DNA of 64,000 bases from Neochlamydia sp. AcF84 (GCF_011087585.1 NZ_VJOT01000046.1:1-64000), one strand, 5' to 3'. Shown: positions 8,818 through 19,287, counted from the first letter of the stretch. Numbers and translations are program-made. The notes: generated from the letters alone by a model not told the origin.

Positions 8818-9734
8818 AAACAAATCCTATTTTAAAATAATTTTTTAGTGCTTTTTTTGTCGCTAAACTTGGTTAAATTTATCGAAAGCTTATACGAGTT
8901 TTTTCTGCTTTAAATTCTTCTAATATTTAACAGTTATTTACTTTAGCTTGTTTTTATCTTTGTGCCTAGTAATAAAAATACTTAGCATTCATGTTTCTCA
9001 TTTTCTGATTAGCAAGGTCAGTATTAAATAAAATGATTAATCATATTGTAATGGAGAGGCTAGGTTCAAACACAGGGAAATAGAAAAGTAAAATTTGCAT
9101 CTCTTTCTCGCCTAGGTAGAAGGGGGCTTCCCTCTATGTTAATTGGGGATATGGCGATAAGAAAAAGAGATTTATTACCGGTTGCCAATGAGCGTAAAAG
9201 ACTTATAAAGACAGTACTTATAGGTAAGCTTTTTACCGATCATCTTAAAGGCAAGTCCTAAACCCTTTAATGCCTCCAAGAAGAGGGGAAAGACTTAAAA
9301 TCAAGAGATGGACACCTGCTGAATAAAGAATTGAACGATCTATCAAAAGTCATGAAAGATTTTGCAAGAGACGAGGAAGCTCTGCAGCTATTATGGAAGA
9401 TCGCTTGCTGCCACGGCAATATTTTGCTTTAAAGAAACTTTGAAAGAAATTCTTCCTCTAGGAAAGTAGCTTACAAGTAAGCAGGGTTATATGCTAAATC
9501 TTTGACTGTAAATTAAGATCAGAAGAGGGGGAGAGGGGCTTCAAAGCATGGGTACTAGCTGAGGTGATAAGCCCTAGGATAGGTAGCGCCTTATCAGATG
9601 AGCTACGTACCCATATAGGCATTAACGCTGGTCGAATCCTAGGAAATAAATCTCTGAAAATTTTATTTTAATCGTTTTTTTAAGTGCAAAGGTTAAAAAA
9701 GAAAAGGGTTAAACTCTACTTTTTTTTAATTTTT
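8818..9734. other. Intergenic, 917 bp, with decayed coding trace
   Basis: No intact gene. A short open stretch at 9271..9432 is listed separately. The rest is AT-rich and I see nothing I can support. Confidence 0.4.
9271..9432 (+). pseudogene. Possible gene remnant of about 53 codons
   Basis: One frame stays open for about 53 codons with ordinary charged, helix-like composition (KELNDLSKVMKDFARDEEAL, then WKIACCHGN) and ends in TAA. A stop lies one codon before it and there is no start codon with a ribosome binding site. It reads like the tail of a decayed gene; the family is not recognised. Confidence 0.25.
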
Positions 9735-10223
9735 TTAGATAACAGGGAAATCTTCAATTTTTAAAAGCGTTCTTTTGGCTTCTAATCCCCCAGCAAATCC
9801 TGTTAGTTTTCCATTCGTTCCAATCACCCGGTGGCAAGGAATAACGATTGATAATGGATTTCTTCCTATGGCTGCTCCTAAGGCACGTACTGCGCGAGGA
9901 TGATTTATTTCTTTTGCAAGCTGTCCATAGCTAAGAGTAGTGCCATAAGGAATATGCTTTAAGGCCTCCCAGACTTTGTTTTGGAAGGGTGTGCCGTGGT
10001 GTTCTAAGGGGAGTTCAAAGAATTTTCGCTTTTTATTAAAATATTCTAAAAGCTGCTTTTCAGTTTCTATAAGAAGAGGATGATAGACATCTTCGATAAG
10101 TTCATCAAGCTTGACACGGTTGAGCTTTTCACGCTCCCATAAGATAGCTATAAGGACCTTGCCTTGAGCTACCAGCTTTAACTTCCCTACGATTGAATCC
10201 ATGTATTTATAAAAAATTTTCAT
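9735..10223 (-). CDS. ogt: Methylated-DNA--protein-cysteine methyltransferase
   Basis: 162 aa, normal for Ogt/MGMT. Suicide repair of O6-alkylguanine: the alkyl group is moved to the active cysteine, Cys130 in the motif IPCHRV (128-133). The helix-turn-helix part VWEALKHIPYGTTLSYGQLA and the Asn hinge region RALGAAIGRNPLSIV are complete. The gene starts 17 bp after the end of the ada-alkA fusion gene on the same strand, so the two are probably one transcript for alkylation damage repair. A GGAGC lies upstream of the ATG at 10223. Confidence 0.96.
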   Translation of the reverse strand: MKIFYKYMDSIVGKLKLVAQGKVLIAILWEREKLNRVKLDELIEDVYHPLLIETEKQLLEYFNKKRKFFELPLEHHGTPFQNKVWEALKHIPYGTTLSYGQLAKEINHPRAVRALGAAIGRNPLSIVIPCHRVIGTNGKLTGFAGGLEAKRTLLKIEDFPVI

Positions 10224-10240
10224 CTAATGAAGCTCCTTTT

Positions 10241-11674
10241 TTAAGATGAATGATAAGAATATTTTTTCCATAGGTAAACGGCAGCATATCCTCGCCAGGG
10301 TCGGATACAGCTTAAGTCCAAGGAAGGATTAAGCCTCAACGCTCTTTTTAAAATTAGATCCGTAGCGGGAAAAGCATCAGGATCTGCTATAGCTCGTAGG
10401 CTAATGTATTCTGCAGTCCATGGCCCAATACCTTGGATGGCAAGAAGGGATTTTTTAAATTCTTCAGGTGCTTGAGCTGGCGAAAGGCTAATTTCTTGTT
10501 GAAGAATCTTCTGGCTTAGCATTCGAATGGCAGCTTTACGTACTTGTGTGGTTTTAATCTCATGCAGAGAAGCTTTTGCTAAAATCTCAGGGATGGGAAA
10601 TAAGTATCTTTCTTCATGCGTTACGGGATGAAAAATTTTTTCTCCATAATATAAAACCAAATGACCAATTAGCTGGGAGGCATGTCTCATGGTAATGCCT
10701 TGCCCTAAAATTGCGCAGATAGCTGTTTCATAAGGATCCCAACCATTAGCCAGCCTTAAGCCCGGCCATTGTTTCCATAGCAAAGATAAAGGTAAATGAG
10801 AAGCAAATTGATTGGCTATGAAAAGAGGATCGGAATTAAGGTCGAACATTTTACGGACACGGCTGGCTACTGCACATAAAACTTTAGTATCATGGCAAGC
10901 AATCTGCAGCTTGAGATAAGGATAGCGACTATCTGCTTCTACTGATAAAGCCCCTATTGAATCTTCAATCTTAAAAACTCGCTCATAGCTGTTCTCAGAA
11001 ATACTTTCCATATAAGGAATAAAATGGTTTCTAAAATGATGAATTAAATGCGACCAGTCTAAAGGAGGGTGATAAGTTAACTTTAAAATAATGTTCTCAT
11101 GAGGGGAATTGGAAAGATTTTTCTTTCGTATTAAAGAGGGGGCTTGCTTATAATATTTTTTAAAAGCATCATTAAAACGTCTTAAAGAGGAAAAGCCCGC
11201 GTCTAATGCTATACGAGTTATAGAAAGCTTAGTCTTTGTTAGAAGCTTTAAAGCAAAATTTAAACGATTATTATCCCAAATTTTTTGAGGAGTTAAGCCT
11301 ATCTCCTCTCTAAATAGCCGGCGTAAATGCCTAGCGCTTAAGCCAAATTGCCCAGCAAAATAATCTTCTCCTTTATCCCCCATCCCCTGAGCAGTAAGTA
11401 CTCTAAGAACATGTGACACTATTGCCGATCTGCCTGAATAGGCGAAGGAAGAGGTCGAAGATGGGGGGTGGCATCGTAAGCAGGGCCTATAGCCTACCTT
11501 CTCAGCAGATGAAGCTTTGAGAAAAAATTCCACATTTTGGCGTTTTGGCCTGGCTGGACAGATAGGACGGCAATAGATTTTAGTAGTTTTTACTCCCACA
11601 TAAAATTTGCCATCAAAGCGAGAATCTTGGGATAGAAAAGCTTTATAAAAAATATCTTCTTCATTCATAACCAT
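10241..11674 (-). CDS. Ada-like regulator fused to AlkA DNA-3-methyladenine glycosylase
   Basis: 477 aa fusion. Residues about 8-75 are the Ada methylphosphotriester domain with four zinc ligands, Cys35, Cys39, Cys65 and Cys68; Cys35 is the expected methyl acceptor. Residues about 80-180 are an AraC-type DNA-binding domain (two helix-turn-helix units, ending with AGFSSLRRFNDAFKKYY). Residues about 195-290 fit the AlkA N-terminal domain, and about 300-475 the helix-hairpin-helix glycosylase (IQGIGPWTAEYI at 413-424, catalytic Asp439 in FPATDL). Family knowledge: Ada-AlkA fusions sense alkylated DNA and excise alkylated bases. The O6-methyltransferase part of classic Ada is missing here, but ogt follows 17 bp downstream and fills that role. 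Autoregulation through the Ada/AraC part is likely. Confidence 0.95.
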   Translation of the reverse strand: MVMNEEDIFYKAFLSQDSRFDGKFYVGVKTTKIYCRPICPARPKRQNVEFFLKASSAEKVGYRPCLRCHPPSSTSSFAYSGRSAIVSHVLRVLTAQGMGDKGEDYFAGQFGLSARHLRRLFREEIGLTPQKIWDNNRLNFALKLLTKTKLSITRIALDAGFSSLRRFNDAFKKYYKQAPSLIRKKNLSNSPHENIILKLTYHPPLDWSHLIHHFRNHFIPYMESISENSYERVFKIEDSIGALSVEADSRYPYLKLQIACHDTKVLCAVASRVRKMFDLNSDPLFIANQFASHLPLSLLWKQWPGLRLANGWDPYETAICAILGQGITMRHASQLIGHLVLYYGEKIFHPVTHEERYLFPIPEILAKASLHEIKTTQVRKAAIRMLSQKILQQEISLSPAQAPEEFKKSLLAIQGIGPWTAEYISLRAIADPDAFPATDLILKRALRLNPSLDLSCIRPWRGYAAVYLWKKYSYHSS

Positions 11675-12200
11675 GGCCTATTTCTCTCTAATATAGAAAG
11701 AGTTTAATTAGAATGCTCGCCATTTTCGGCCGGGATCCTAAAATATCAATGAATTACCTACAGGGTAAAGTTGCATGTTTAACATTAAGAGAAATGTAAT
11801 GATTAAAAGATTCTAAAGAGCAAATTAGACGGAGGGAAAGGTCTAGAAAACATTATGGGAAGAAAGATCAAGTAGGAGCTCAATCTAAAAATAAGCCTCC
11901 TTAAGTCATTCTTTGCCTCTTTATTGTTTACAAAAAAGTTTGATTACTACCCTACAAAGCTTTTTTAGCTTGTCCCAACCTTGCTCTTTAGCTCTTAGTC
12001 AAAGCTAATGCTAGCAGGTACGTAGATTCAGGTTAAAAGGAAAGACCTGGCGTTTGAGCCTATCAATAGGTTCTCTAAGAGAAATCGAGGGGTTATATTT
12101 GAACCTTTTTCTCTTTTATAGAGCTTATGGCATCTGGTTTGTTGCCCAAGAGGTTAAATAGATAAAAAGCTTTGTTCTTTAAAGAATGGTTTATTCTTTA
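11675..12200. other. Intergenic, 526 bp
   Basis: AT-rich, many stops in all frames, no repeat or RNA recognised. It holds the upstream region of the ada-alkA fusion; an Ada box could not be identified by eye. Confidence 0.4.
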
Positions 12201-13340
12201 TCAGGATAGAGTAGCTAAATTTTTTAAAAAATGAAAATAAGGTTGCAAATGCTTCCTAGCTATAAAACTTTCTATTTCATAATATGCCAAGCATGGATGC
12301 CTTAAAGAGGAGCTCGGTAAAAGTAGCTTCTTTAGTATCAGGTCTTTTTCGACATAAAATTTAAATGATTCTAAAATTAAGGGGGAAGGGGTATAAACGA
12401 TTATTCTATGCTTCGGACCTATGGGGCTTATGGGAGACATAAATAGGAGCAGCAGCGATAGGTCTTTGTCCTGAACATATGTATTTAGCAAAGGAAGCAA
12501 GCTTTGCCTCTCTTGTTGCCACCAATCGACTCCTTGCGGAAGAGAAGAAATTCCATAGAAAAAATTTCCGGCTAGATAGCTCTTGAAATCCTTATTAAGA
12601 AGCTGTAGGGGAGATAGTAGGGAGATGTTATTCTTTTCTACCTGGAGGATATCATAGAAATTAGAAGGGAGGGTGTCAGCAGCCACCTGGAGTAGTTTTT
12701 CAGCTATTTTAATATCTCGCCAGGTAGTTTTATCTATAGATTTTAAATCATGAGTATCTATCAATATAGGTGCCAATAGCAAGATAGCTATTTCAGGTGT
12801 AATATTAATGGTAGGATGAGTGATCAGTTTTTCTGCAATCAAAGTGGCTGTAGAACCCACCGGTTCTATTAGCAAGCTTGCAGGCGAGAGAAGAGGATAA
12901 TTTATTGGCTCAGGAAAATGATGATCGATGATGCTTTCTACGACGGCAGAAAAAATCTGTTGGTCCTTTCTTAAAATATGATGATCGACAAGATTTAAGC
13001 GTAATTGGCTTCGAGAAAAAAGATAACTGAAAGGGGCTTCTTCTAAAAAAAGAAGATGATTAGTAGGGATTTTTGCTAGCTGGAGCAAATAGAGAAGGTC
13101 TCTGCGAGCATTTAACTCCTCTCTTTTGAGGTTGATAAGAGGAAGGTAGAGCTCTTGTTTAGAATGATTTTCATATAATAAGTAAGCATAAGTTAGGGAA
13201 GAAATAACGGAATCTAAATCAGCGGATTCATTTCCTAATACATAATGAATGAGCCTTAAGTTATTTGGTAAGTTAAGGCATTGGAAATATTCATCCAAGG
13301 AAGTTTTTAAAAATGCTGAAAAAGACATGTTTGGAAGCAT
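12201..13340 (-). CDS. Prune/PPX1-like DHH phosphoesterase (exopolyphosphatase or pyrophosphatase)
   Basis: About 379 aa. DHH-superfamily metal phosphoesterase. Counting from the TTG at 13352: GNESADLDS at 40-48 (metal-binding Asp45 and Asp47), VDHH at 122-125, a second IIDHH at 141-145, and LIDTHDL at 197-203, then a DHHA2-like C-terminal half. The GNEsaDLDS start and total length are closer to the eukaryotic exopolyphosphatase PPX1/Prune group than to compact bacterial manganese pyrophosphatases. Substrate may be polyphosphate, pyrophosphate or a nucleotide. Starts at ATG 13340 or 13328 are both possible and neither has a clear ribosome binding site. Transfer from a eukaryotic host is a reasonable inference. 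Confidence 0.82.
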   Translation of the reverse strand: MLPNMSFSAFLKTSLDEYFQCLNLPNNLRLIHYVLGNESADLDSVISSLTYAYLLYENHSKQELYLPLINLKREELNARRDLLYLLQLAKIPTNHLLFLEEAPFSYLFSRSQLRLNLVDHHILRKDQQIFSAVVESIIDHHFPEPINYPLLSPASLLIEPVGSTATLIAEKLITHPTINITPEIAILLLAPILIDTHDLKSIDKTTWRDIKIAEKLLQVAADTLPSNFYDILQVEKNNISLLSPLQLLNKDFKSYLAGNFFYGISSLPQGVDWWQQERQSLLPLLNTYVQDKDLSLLLLFMSPISPIGPKHRIIVYTPSPLILESFKFYVEKDLILKKLLLPSSSLRHPCLAYYEIESFIARKHLQPYFHFLKNLATLS

Positions 13341-14145
13341 TAATGGAAGCAAATAAACCGATCTTAAATCTCCTCCGCATATTAAGCAAGTTTTGCGGGC
13401 ATTTTTTTAGCCAAAAATATTAGCAATCATTCATATGAAAAAATTAAAAGTTTTTTTTCTAAATGTTGCAAGCCTAAATGAGAAAGAGCTATTCATGCCA
13501 ATAGCCCTAGATTGATGGCTAGCTGGTATAGAATAATTAGCTCGCCTCTTACATAATCGTACGTATAAAGCCGATCATTTAGCGCTTAGAATTTTTACAA
13601 TTCTGTTAGATCTTGGATGTTTTAACGCTTCTATGCCATGCATTTATTGCGATCCCTACAATTGCTTAAAATGCTGAGCATGAGAAGAATACTGATTTTT
13701 AGAAGTTTAGAATAAGGATTATTTAGCTTTTAAGTCTTGCTCAATGATGTGTCGTCACGTCAGCCGTAGAGAAAAGAAGGCATAAAAAGATGGGGGTGGC
13801 GTAATTAAAAGACACAGATTATTTACCAAAGAGATACTAATTTTATAGGAGTAGTTTAGGAATTCAAAAGATCTAAAAATTTAGCTAGCCATCTAGCTTA
13901 GGGCCTAATGTATTGACTGATAAATGGGCAAGATAAGAAAAGAAGAAATGAACATTTCAATAGACACGCCTTATGTTAACCATTTTACAACTTATTTACT
14001 TTATAGTCTTGAATTGTATTAAAACACAAACGACAAAAAGAGAGCCGTTTTGTGCTTTGGTTACCGGTCCAGCTGCTTGTCTTAATAAACGCTTATTCTT
14101 TTTTTTCTCAGTAATTTTTCTAAGGGTTGATTTCTCTGTTCAGTG
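13341..14145. other. Intergenic, 805 bp
   Basis: No intact gene. On the plus strand around 13530-13675 one frame stays open for about 45 codons (NRTYKADHLALRIFTILLD), perhaps a decayed gene, but without start or family. Nothing else supported. Confidence 0.35.
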
Positions 14146-16317
14146 TTAACACTTTCTTAGCCTTAGCGCATTCATGATTACTGACACAGAGCTAAACGCC
14201 ATGATTGCGCTGGCAATCATGGGATTTAAAAGCAATCCTATCCAAGGGTACAGAATGCCGGTTGCTAGAGATACACCTATAATATTGTAGATAAAAGCAA
14301 AAAATAGATTTTGCCGAATATTGCGCATAGTAGCTCGGCTTAACTTAATGGCTCGTACGATACCCATTAAGTCACCTTTTACTAAAGTAATTGCTGCACT
14401 TTCTTTAGCAATGTCTGTGCCTGTTCCCATAGCAATGCCTACATGGGCAGCAGCTAGGGCGGGTGCATCGTTGATTCCGTCACCAGCCATAGCAACAATA
14501 TGCCTATTTTGTATGGCGTTCTGAATAAAGAGGCTTTTACCCTGAGGAGTGATTTCCGCATAAGTCTCATCAATATGGGTAGCTAAAGCAACTGCTTGGG
14601 CTGTCTGCGTATTATCTCCAGTCAACATAATAACTTTCAAACCTAGCAAATGGAGTTCATGAATAGCCTGAGCAGAAGTGGGTTTTAGAGCATCAGCTAA
14701 CGCCATAAAGCCTATAATATTTCCCTCGACAGAAACAAACAGCACGGTTTGCGCTTGTGCTTGCGCTGCTTGAGAGGCTTTTAGTAATTCCTCTTGGCCG
14801 TGTACCTGCATTCTTTGCATTAAATTTCGACTGCCGATCAATACTTCTTTGCTATCAACTATTCCTGCCACGCCTTCACTAGTCATAGATTTAAATTTTA
14901 CGTTTGGTAAAAGATTTAAAGATCGACGTTGAGCTTCATTCACAATGGCTTGAGCTAGGGGATGCTCACTGTTTTTTTCTATCGAAGCTGCGTATGTCAA
15001 AAGTTCATTTTCTTGCCAGCCATGCATGGGGGTGATTTGCAAGATACTAAGTTTTCCTTGGGTTACGGTACCGGTTTTATCTACCATTAAAGTATCAACT
15101 CTTTCTAAAAGTTGTAAGGCTTCTGCATTCTTTACGAGAATGCCTGTTTGGGCGCCTCTACCGATGCCCATCATGATTGACATAGGGGTGGCTAATCCTA
15201 AGGCACAGGGACATGCAATGATTAATACTGCCAACGCATTAATGAAGGCAAAAACAAAGCTTGGCTCAGGTCCTTTCCATACCCATATCATAAATGTTAG
15301 AATGGCTACTCCTATCACCGCGGGGACAAAATATTTGGCAATTAAATCCGCAAGTTTTTGAATAGGAGCTTTACTTCTTTGGGCTTGGGATACCATTTGG
15401 ATGATATGTGCCAGCAGAGTGTGATTGCCCACACGTGTGGCTTGCATAAGAAAGCTACCCGCTTGATTTACAGTACCACCTGTAACCTGATCTTTAACTT
15501 GCTTTTCAACAGCAAGGGATTCACCAGTTAGCATTGACTCATCAATAAAACTTGTCCCCTCGATAATAAAGCCATCCACAGGAATTTTCTCACCGGGCTT
15601 TACTTTTAAAATATCGCCTTCTTGCAGTTGATCTAAAGGTGTTTCTTGTTCTTGGCCATTTTTCATTACATGAGCGCTTTTAGCTGTTTGATTTATTAAA
15701 GAGCGTATAGCTTGGTTGGTATGTACTTTAGCTTTAAGTTCTAGCAGTTGCCCAAGAAGAACAAGCACAGTGATAACTGCCGCAGCTTCAAAATAAACAA
15801 AAAGTTGCCCCTTTTCTTTAAACGCCGCAGGAAAAATGTGAGGAAAGATCACAGCGATAGCACTATATAAATAGGCGCTTCCTATTCCAAGGGCAATTAA
15901 AGAAAACATGTTTAGAGAACGATTGACTATAGACAACCATGCCCTTTCAAAAAAGGGCCATCCTGCCCACAAGACAACAGGCGTGGCAAGAATAAATTGC
16001 ATCCATTCAGATGCTGTGCCTAAAGATAGGGTTAAAGCATCCAAGGTAGGGTGCATTTTGCTCATCGCTAAAAAGAAAAGGGGGAGGGTTAGGATCACTG
16101 CTACCCTAAACCTCTGCCACGTCTCTACATATTCTGAATCATCTGTTTCTAAGGAAAGATGTTTAGTTTCTAAAGGCATACCACAAAGGGAGCAATAACC
16201 GCGGTAATTTTGCTCAATCTCTGGATGCATAGGGCAGCTATAAGCTCCTCCTGAAAAGGTAGCTTTTGAGATAACAGGCTTTTTACTTTCATGACAAGGA
16301 GGAAGAGAAATATTCAT
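14146..16317 (-). CDS. copA: Copper-type heavy-metal P1B ATPase
   Basis: 723 aa. ATP-driven export of a heavy metal, most likely copper, across the inner membrane. N-terminal heavy-metal-binding domain of the YHYH/CPMHP kind (YSCPMHPEI at 26-34, CSLCGMPLE at 42-50) in place of the usual CxxC HMA domain. Then the membrane segments, TGES (264-267), the transmembrane metal site CPC (369-371), DKTGT with phosphorylated Asp413, SEHP (450-453), TGDN (566-569) and GDGINDAP (612-619): all catalytic parts are present. The ATG at 16317 has AAGGAT upstream. No chaperone or regulator gene is next to it. Silver or other soft-metal specificity cannot be excluded. Confidence 0.95.
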   Translation of the reverse strand: MNISLPPCHESKKPVISKATFSGGAYSCPMHPEIEQNYRGYCSLCGMPLETKHLSLETDDSEYVETWQRFRVAVILTLPLFFLAMSKMHPTLDALTLSLGTASEWMQFILATPVVLWAGWPFFERAWLSIVNRSLNMFSLIALGIGSAYLYSAIAVIFPHIFPAAFKEKGQLFVYFEAAAVITVLVLLGQLLELKAKVHTNQAIRSLINQTAKSAHVMKNGQEQETPLDQLQEGDILKVKPGEKIPVDGFIIEGTSFIDESMLTGESLAVEKQVKDQVTGGTVNQAGSFLMQATRVGNHTLLAHIIQMVSQAQRSKAPIQKLADLIAKYFVPAVIGVAILTFMIWVWKGPEPSFVFAFINALAVLIIACPCALGLATPMSIMMGIGRGAQTGILVKNAEALQLLERVDTLMVDKTGTVTQGKLSILQITPMHGWQENELLTYAASIEKNSEHPLAQAIVNEAQRRSLNLLPNVKFKSMTSEGVAGIVDSKEVLIGSRNLMQRMQVHGQEELLKASQAAQAQAQTVLFVSVEGNIIGFMALADALKPTSAQAIHELHLLGLKVIMLTGDNTQTAQAVALATHIDETYAEITPQGKSLFIQNAIQNRHIVAMAGDGINDAPALAAAHVGIAMGTGTDIAKESAAITLVKGDLMGIVRAIKLSRATMRNIRQNLFFAFIYNIIGVSLATGILYPWIGLLLNPMIASAIMAFSSVSVIMNALRLRKC

Positions 16318-16601
16318 ACAGATCCTTGATGCTAGGAATTTACCATTTAAATCATAGAATTTAGAACTAAGAATTTTGGGATCCTTATAATCAATCCCTC
16401 TTATAAAGTTTTTTTGTTTAAACCATCGGTTAAAAAGTTGTCCATTGAAAAGTTAAGCTTTCTTAGATTTTTGCTATAAAGTTGAAGGCATGCCATTATG
16501 AGGGCACGGATTTATTGAAATTAATAAAATCTTTCCCGAAAGCTTAACTTAAGAGGCATTGCTGCTAAAGCACACTTGTTTAGCTGGTTTCCTAGCAAGA
16601 A

Positions 16602-17012
16602 TCACTTTATTTTATTAGTAACCCTTTCTTTTTTTTCTAAAGTTTTTTTTGTGGCTTTCCAATAGAGGTGTTTTATCAGCATTCTTGCAAGATAGATAGA
16701 GAGCGAGAAAAATGAAAAGATAGATAAGCCAATATAGATACAGCTGGCCGTGTGGTCATAAAGGAAAATGAATACTTTTCTTAAACTTTGACCTTTTAGG
16801 CTCCATCCCAAAAAAGTGATAAAAATAAAATAAAAGCCAAAAAAAATAATTCCTAATCCTAAAGTCATCCATATTTTTTTGTCGAATTCATGGCATAAGC
16901 GAGGTAGGGGGCTGCCCCATTGCCTAATAATATAGACACCCAAAAGAAAGTTTAAAGATAAAAATCCTAAGAAAAAAAGTAAAAACAAGAGCTGTACAGT
17001 GGTGTAGTGCAT
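16602..17012 (-). CDS. Hypothetical membrane protein, three segments (136 aa)
   Basis: Not recognised. Three hydrophobic stretches: about residues 7-28, 49-71 and 90-113, with a basic tail KKTLEKKERVTNKIK that suggests a cytoplasmic C terminus. No strong ribosome binding site before the ATG at 17012. It lies 284 bp upstream of the P-type ATPase on the same strand, with no evidence that the two work together. Confidence 0.55.
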   Translation of the reverse strand: MHYTTVQLLFLLFFLGFLSLNFLLGVYIIRQWGSPLPRLCHEFDKKIWMTLGLGIIFFGFYFIFITFLGWSLKGQSLRKVFIFLYDHTASCIYIGLSIFSFFSLSIYLARMLIKHLYWKATKKTLEKKERVTNKIK

Positions 17013-17227
17013 AAATAATAACTTCTAAAAATTTTAGGATCTTGTAAAAAGCCTGTTAGTGAAGAATGTGCTTAGCTTATTTAAATGATTGGATTTCTTC
17101 TACCTTAAACTTACAAAAAAATTAGCTTATGCAGCTTTAGCAGGGTAACTCTTAAGAGAAGAAAGGTTAAAGTAGATTTAATGCGCTAGATTGAATAGAA
17201 TACTTTCGCAAAATAAGGAAGTGAAGA

Positions 17228-18121
17228 ATGAATGAAAAATATAAGCAAGATTTTATTCAAGCGGGGAAGATGGCTCATCAAGTACGTGCTTTTGGTAAAG
17301 CATTAATCAAAGCTGGGGCTTCATATAATGAGGTTATCACTAAAATTAAAGAGAAAATATTCTCATTAGGAGCCATTCCTGCTTTTCCTCCTCAAATAGC
17401 TTTAAATAATGTGGCTGCACATTTTCTACCTCAACCTGACGAAGATATTATTTTTTCCCAAGAAGTAATCAAATTGGATGTAGGAATATGTTATCAGGGC
17501 GCTATTGGTGATTGCGCGGTCACAGTAGATTTATCAGGCAAATACCAAGCTCTCATTGATGCTGTTGAAAGTGCTTTACTAAGTGCTGAGCAATCTATCC
17601 AGGTAGGTCTACCTATTAAAGAAATTGGTAGAATTATTGAAGAAAAAATTTCTTCCTATGGATTTAAATCTGTAAAAAACCTTGCAGGTCATGGGCTAGG
17701 AATTTATAAGGTACATACGGCTCCTTTGATTCCTAACTATTGCGATAATTCTACAGCTATCGTAAAGCCGGGTATGACCTTTGCCATTGAACCTTTTGCT
17801 ACCGATGGAAAAGGTTTTATTTATGAAGCGGGGAGCCCTGCAATTTTCTCTTTTGTGCGTGCTCGGCCTATTCCATTATCTGTTCCTCGTTCTTTGATTG
17901 CAAAAATTAAAAGTTTTAGTGGGCTTCCTTTTTGTATGCATGATCTTATTGAAGCAGAGCTTGAACTTTCTGAAATTAGGCGCCATATGGCAGAGCTACT
18001 TAAAGCAGGGTCAGTGGTAGGTTATGCTCCTTTAGTAGAAGAAGGTCAAGGCATAGTGGCACAAGCTGAAAATTCTGTATTAGTAGATAAAATGGGAAAA
18101 GTTTTTATAACCACACGTTAA
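17228..18121 (+). CDS. map: Methionine aminopeptidase, type II (archaeal/eukaryotic type)
   Basis: 297 aa, pita-bread fold enzyme that removes the N-terminal Met from new proteins. Metal ligands are all present: Asp84 (LDVG), Asp95 (GAIGDCAVTVD), His155 (LAGHGLG), Glu188 (FAIEPF) and Glu281 (VAQAENSV). The substrate-site block ALNNVAAHFLP and an insert of about 60 residues (208-270) between the last two ligands mark it as type II, as in archaea and eukaryotes, while bacteria normally use type I. Chlamydia's known map is type I as far as I recall. The ATG at 17228 has AAGGAAG upstream. It is either an extra copy acquired from an archaeon or eukaryote, or a replacement of type I. Confidence 0.93.
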   Translation: MNEKYKQDFIQAGKMAHQVRAFGKALIKAGASYNEVITKIKEKIFSLGAIPAFPPQIALNNVAAHFLPQPDEDIIFSQEVIKLDVGICYQGAIGDCAVTVDLSGKYQALIDAVESALLSAEQSIQVGLPIKEIGRIIEEKISSYGFKSVKNLAGHGLGIYKVHTAPLIPNYCDNSTAIVKPGMTFAIEPFATDGKGFIYEAGSPAIFSFVRARPIPLSVPRSLIAKIKSFSGLPFCMHDLIEAELELSEIRRHMAELLKAGSVVGYAPLVEEGQGIVAQAENSVLVDKMGKVFITTR

Positions 18122-18122
18122 G

Positions 18123-18171
18123 CAAGGCGCAGAGAATTAAAATAAATCGCATTAAGTTACCGCCTTTTTGC
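18123..18171 (+). terminator. Possible terminator after map
   Basis: AAGGCG at 18124..18129 can pair with CGCCTT at 18161..18166 followed by a T-run. The loop of 31 nt is long, so this is weak. Confidence 0.3.
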
Positions 18172-18342
18172 TAAGAACTTTTAAAAACTGTCGATAAAAA
18201 GTGCAAGCCGGTGAATAGGATAAAGAAAATGATAGCCTATCTAGGAAGCTTCAAAATTAAGTTGCGTAAAAATTAACTTTAAAAGTTGCAGGGATCAGTC
18301 CTTTTTTGTGATAATTAAAAGCAAATCTTATAAAGGCATCCC

Positions 18343-19287
18343 TTGCTCAGCAAATTAAATTTTCAGCCTCTTTTTGGATTGAGCTCTCCTCATGTCCAAA
18401 CCACTTTACCGACCTTTCTAGCCAATGGTAAAGCACCGCCTTCCTATGAAATTCTAGTTTCATTAGAGGATGGTGATCAATTGTCTTGCTATCTTTCTAA
18501 CCCTCATCCAGGAAAACCTCCTACCAAAATTGTAGTGATGGTTCATGGCCTAGGAGGAAGCTATCAATCAGGTTATCTTTTACGGCTATCACGAAAGATG
18601 TATCAAGCTGGCCACTGTGCAATGCGTGTTAATCTTCGTAGTGGGGGAGTAAGTAAAGCCAAACGTCCTTATCATGGAGGCACAAGCCAAGATATCTTAA
18701 GTGTTTTGAAATGGCTTAAAATTCGTTTTCCTACCTCTTCGCTTGTTGTAATAGGCTTTTCTCTTGGTGGAAATATAGTTCTTAAATTAGCAGGCGAGTT
18801 AGGAGAAGAGGCTGTTCAATACATGGATCATCTCATAGCAGTATGCCCTCCAGTAGATTTACATCATGCTGTTCAATATATCGAAAAAGAAGCCTACTGG
18901 ATTTACCATAAGTATTATTTAGCCCGGGTGTTAAAGCAGAGCCAAAAATGGCTAAAAGATCTTTCTATTCAATCGATGTATGAGTTTGATGATAAGGTGA
19001 CCGCCCCTTTATGGGGGTTTAAGGACGCTATCGACTATTATCAACATTGTAGCTCGATTAAATTTATTCATTCTATTGCGATCTCTACTTATATCTTATT
19101 TGCAGAAGACGATCCATTTATTGATTGCTACAGGATAGACTACAATCATATTCCCTCGAATGTAAATGTTTATATGACCAGGTATGGTGGACATATGGGA
19201 TTTCTCGGCTGGGCAGGCAAGGAACATGGTTGCCATTGGATGGATAAAACGCTTATGGATTGGATCTTCTCATCTTCCTCCTGTTAA
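18343..19287 (+). CDS. YheT-like alpha/beta hydrolase
   Basis: 314 aa, usual length for the YheT/UPF0017 (AB-hydrolase 4) group. N-terminal FGLSSPHVQTTLPTFL is the family marker. The catalytic triad is visible: Ser in GFSLGGN (about residue 139), Asp in EDDPFID (about 257) and His in YGGHMGF (about 282); the oxyanion region is VMVHGLGGSYQSGY. Likely esterase/lipase-like; natural substrate unknown. The start is a TTG with AAAGGC upstream. It lies 221 bp after map and may or may not share its transcript. Confidence 0.9.
   Translation: MLSKLNFQPLFGLSSPHVQTTLPTFLANGKAPPSYEILVSLEDGDQLSCYLSNPHPGKPPTKIVVMVHGLGGSYQSGYLLRLSRKMYQAGHCAMRVNLRSGGVSKAKRPYHGGTSQDILSVLKWLKIRFPTSSLVVIGFSLGGNIVLKLAGELGEEAVQYMDHLIAVCPPVDLHHAVQYIEKEAYWIYHKYYLARVLKQSQKWLKDLSIQSMYEFDDKVTAPLWGFKDAIDYYQHCSSIKFIHSIAISTYILFAEDDPFIDCYRIDYNHIPSNVNVYMTRYGGHMGFLGWAGKEHGCHWMDKTLMDWIFSSSSC

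Noticed and set aside
9060-9080. GGTTCAAAC, similar to a tRNA T-loop
   Set aside because: No acceptor, D-arm or anticodon arm can be built around it; the similar string near 61530 fails for the same reason.
14321-16198. Several open frames on the plus strand opposite the P-type ATPase
   Set aside because: They mirror a strongly supported gene on the other strand and show no motifs of their own.
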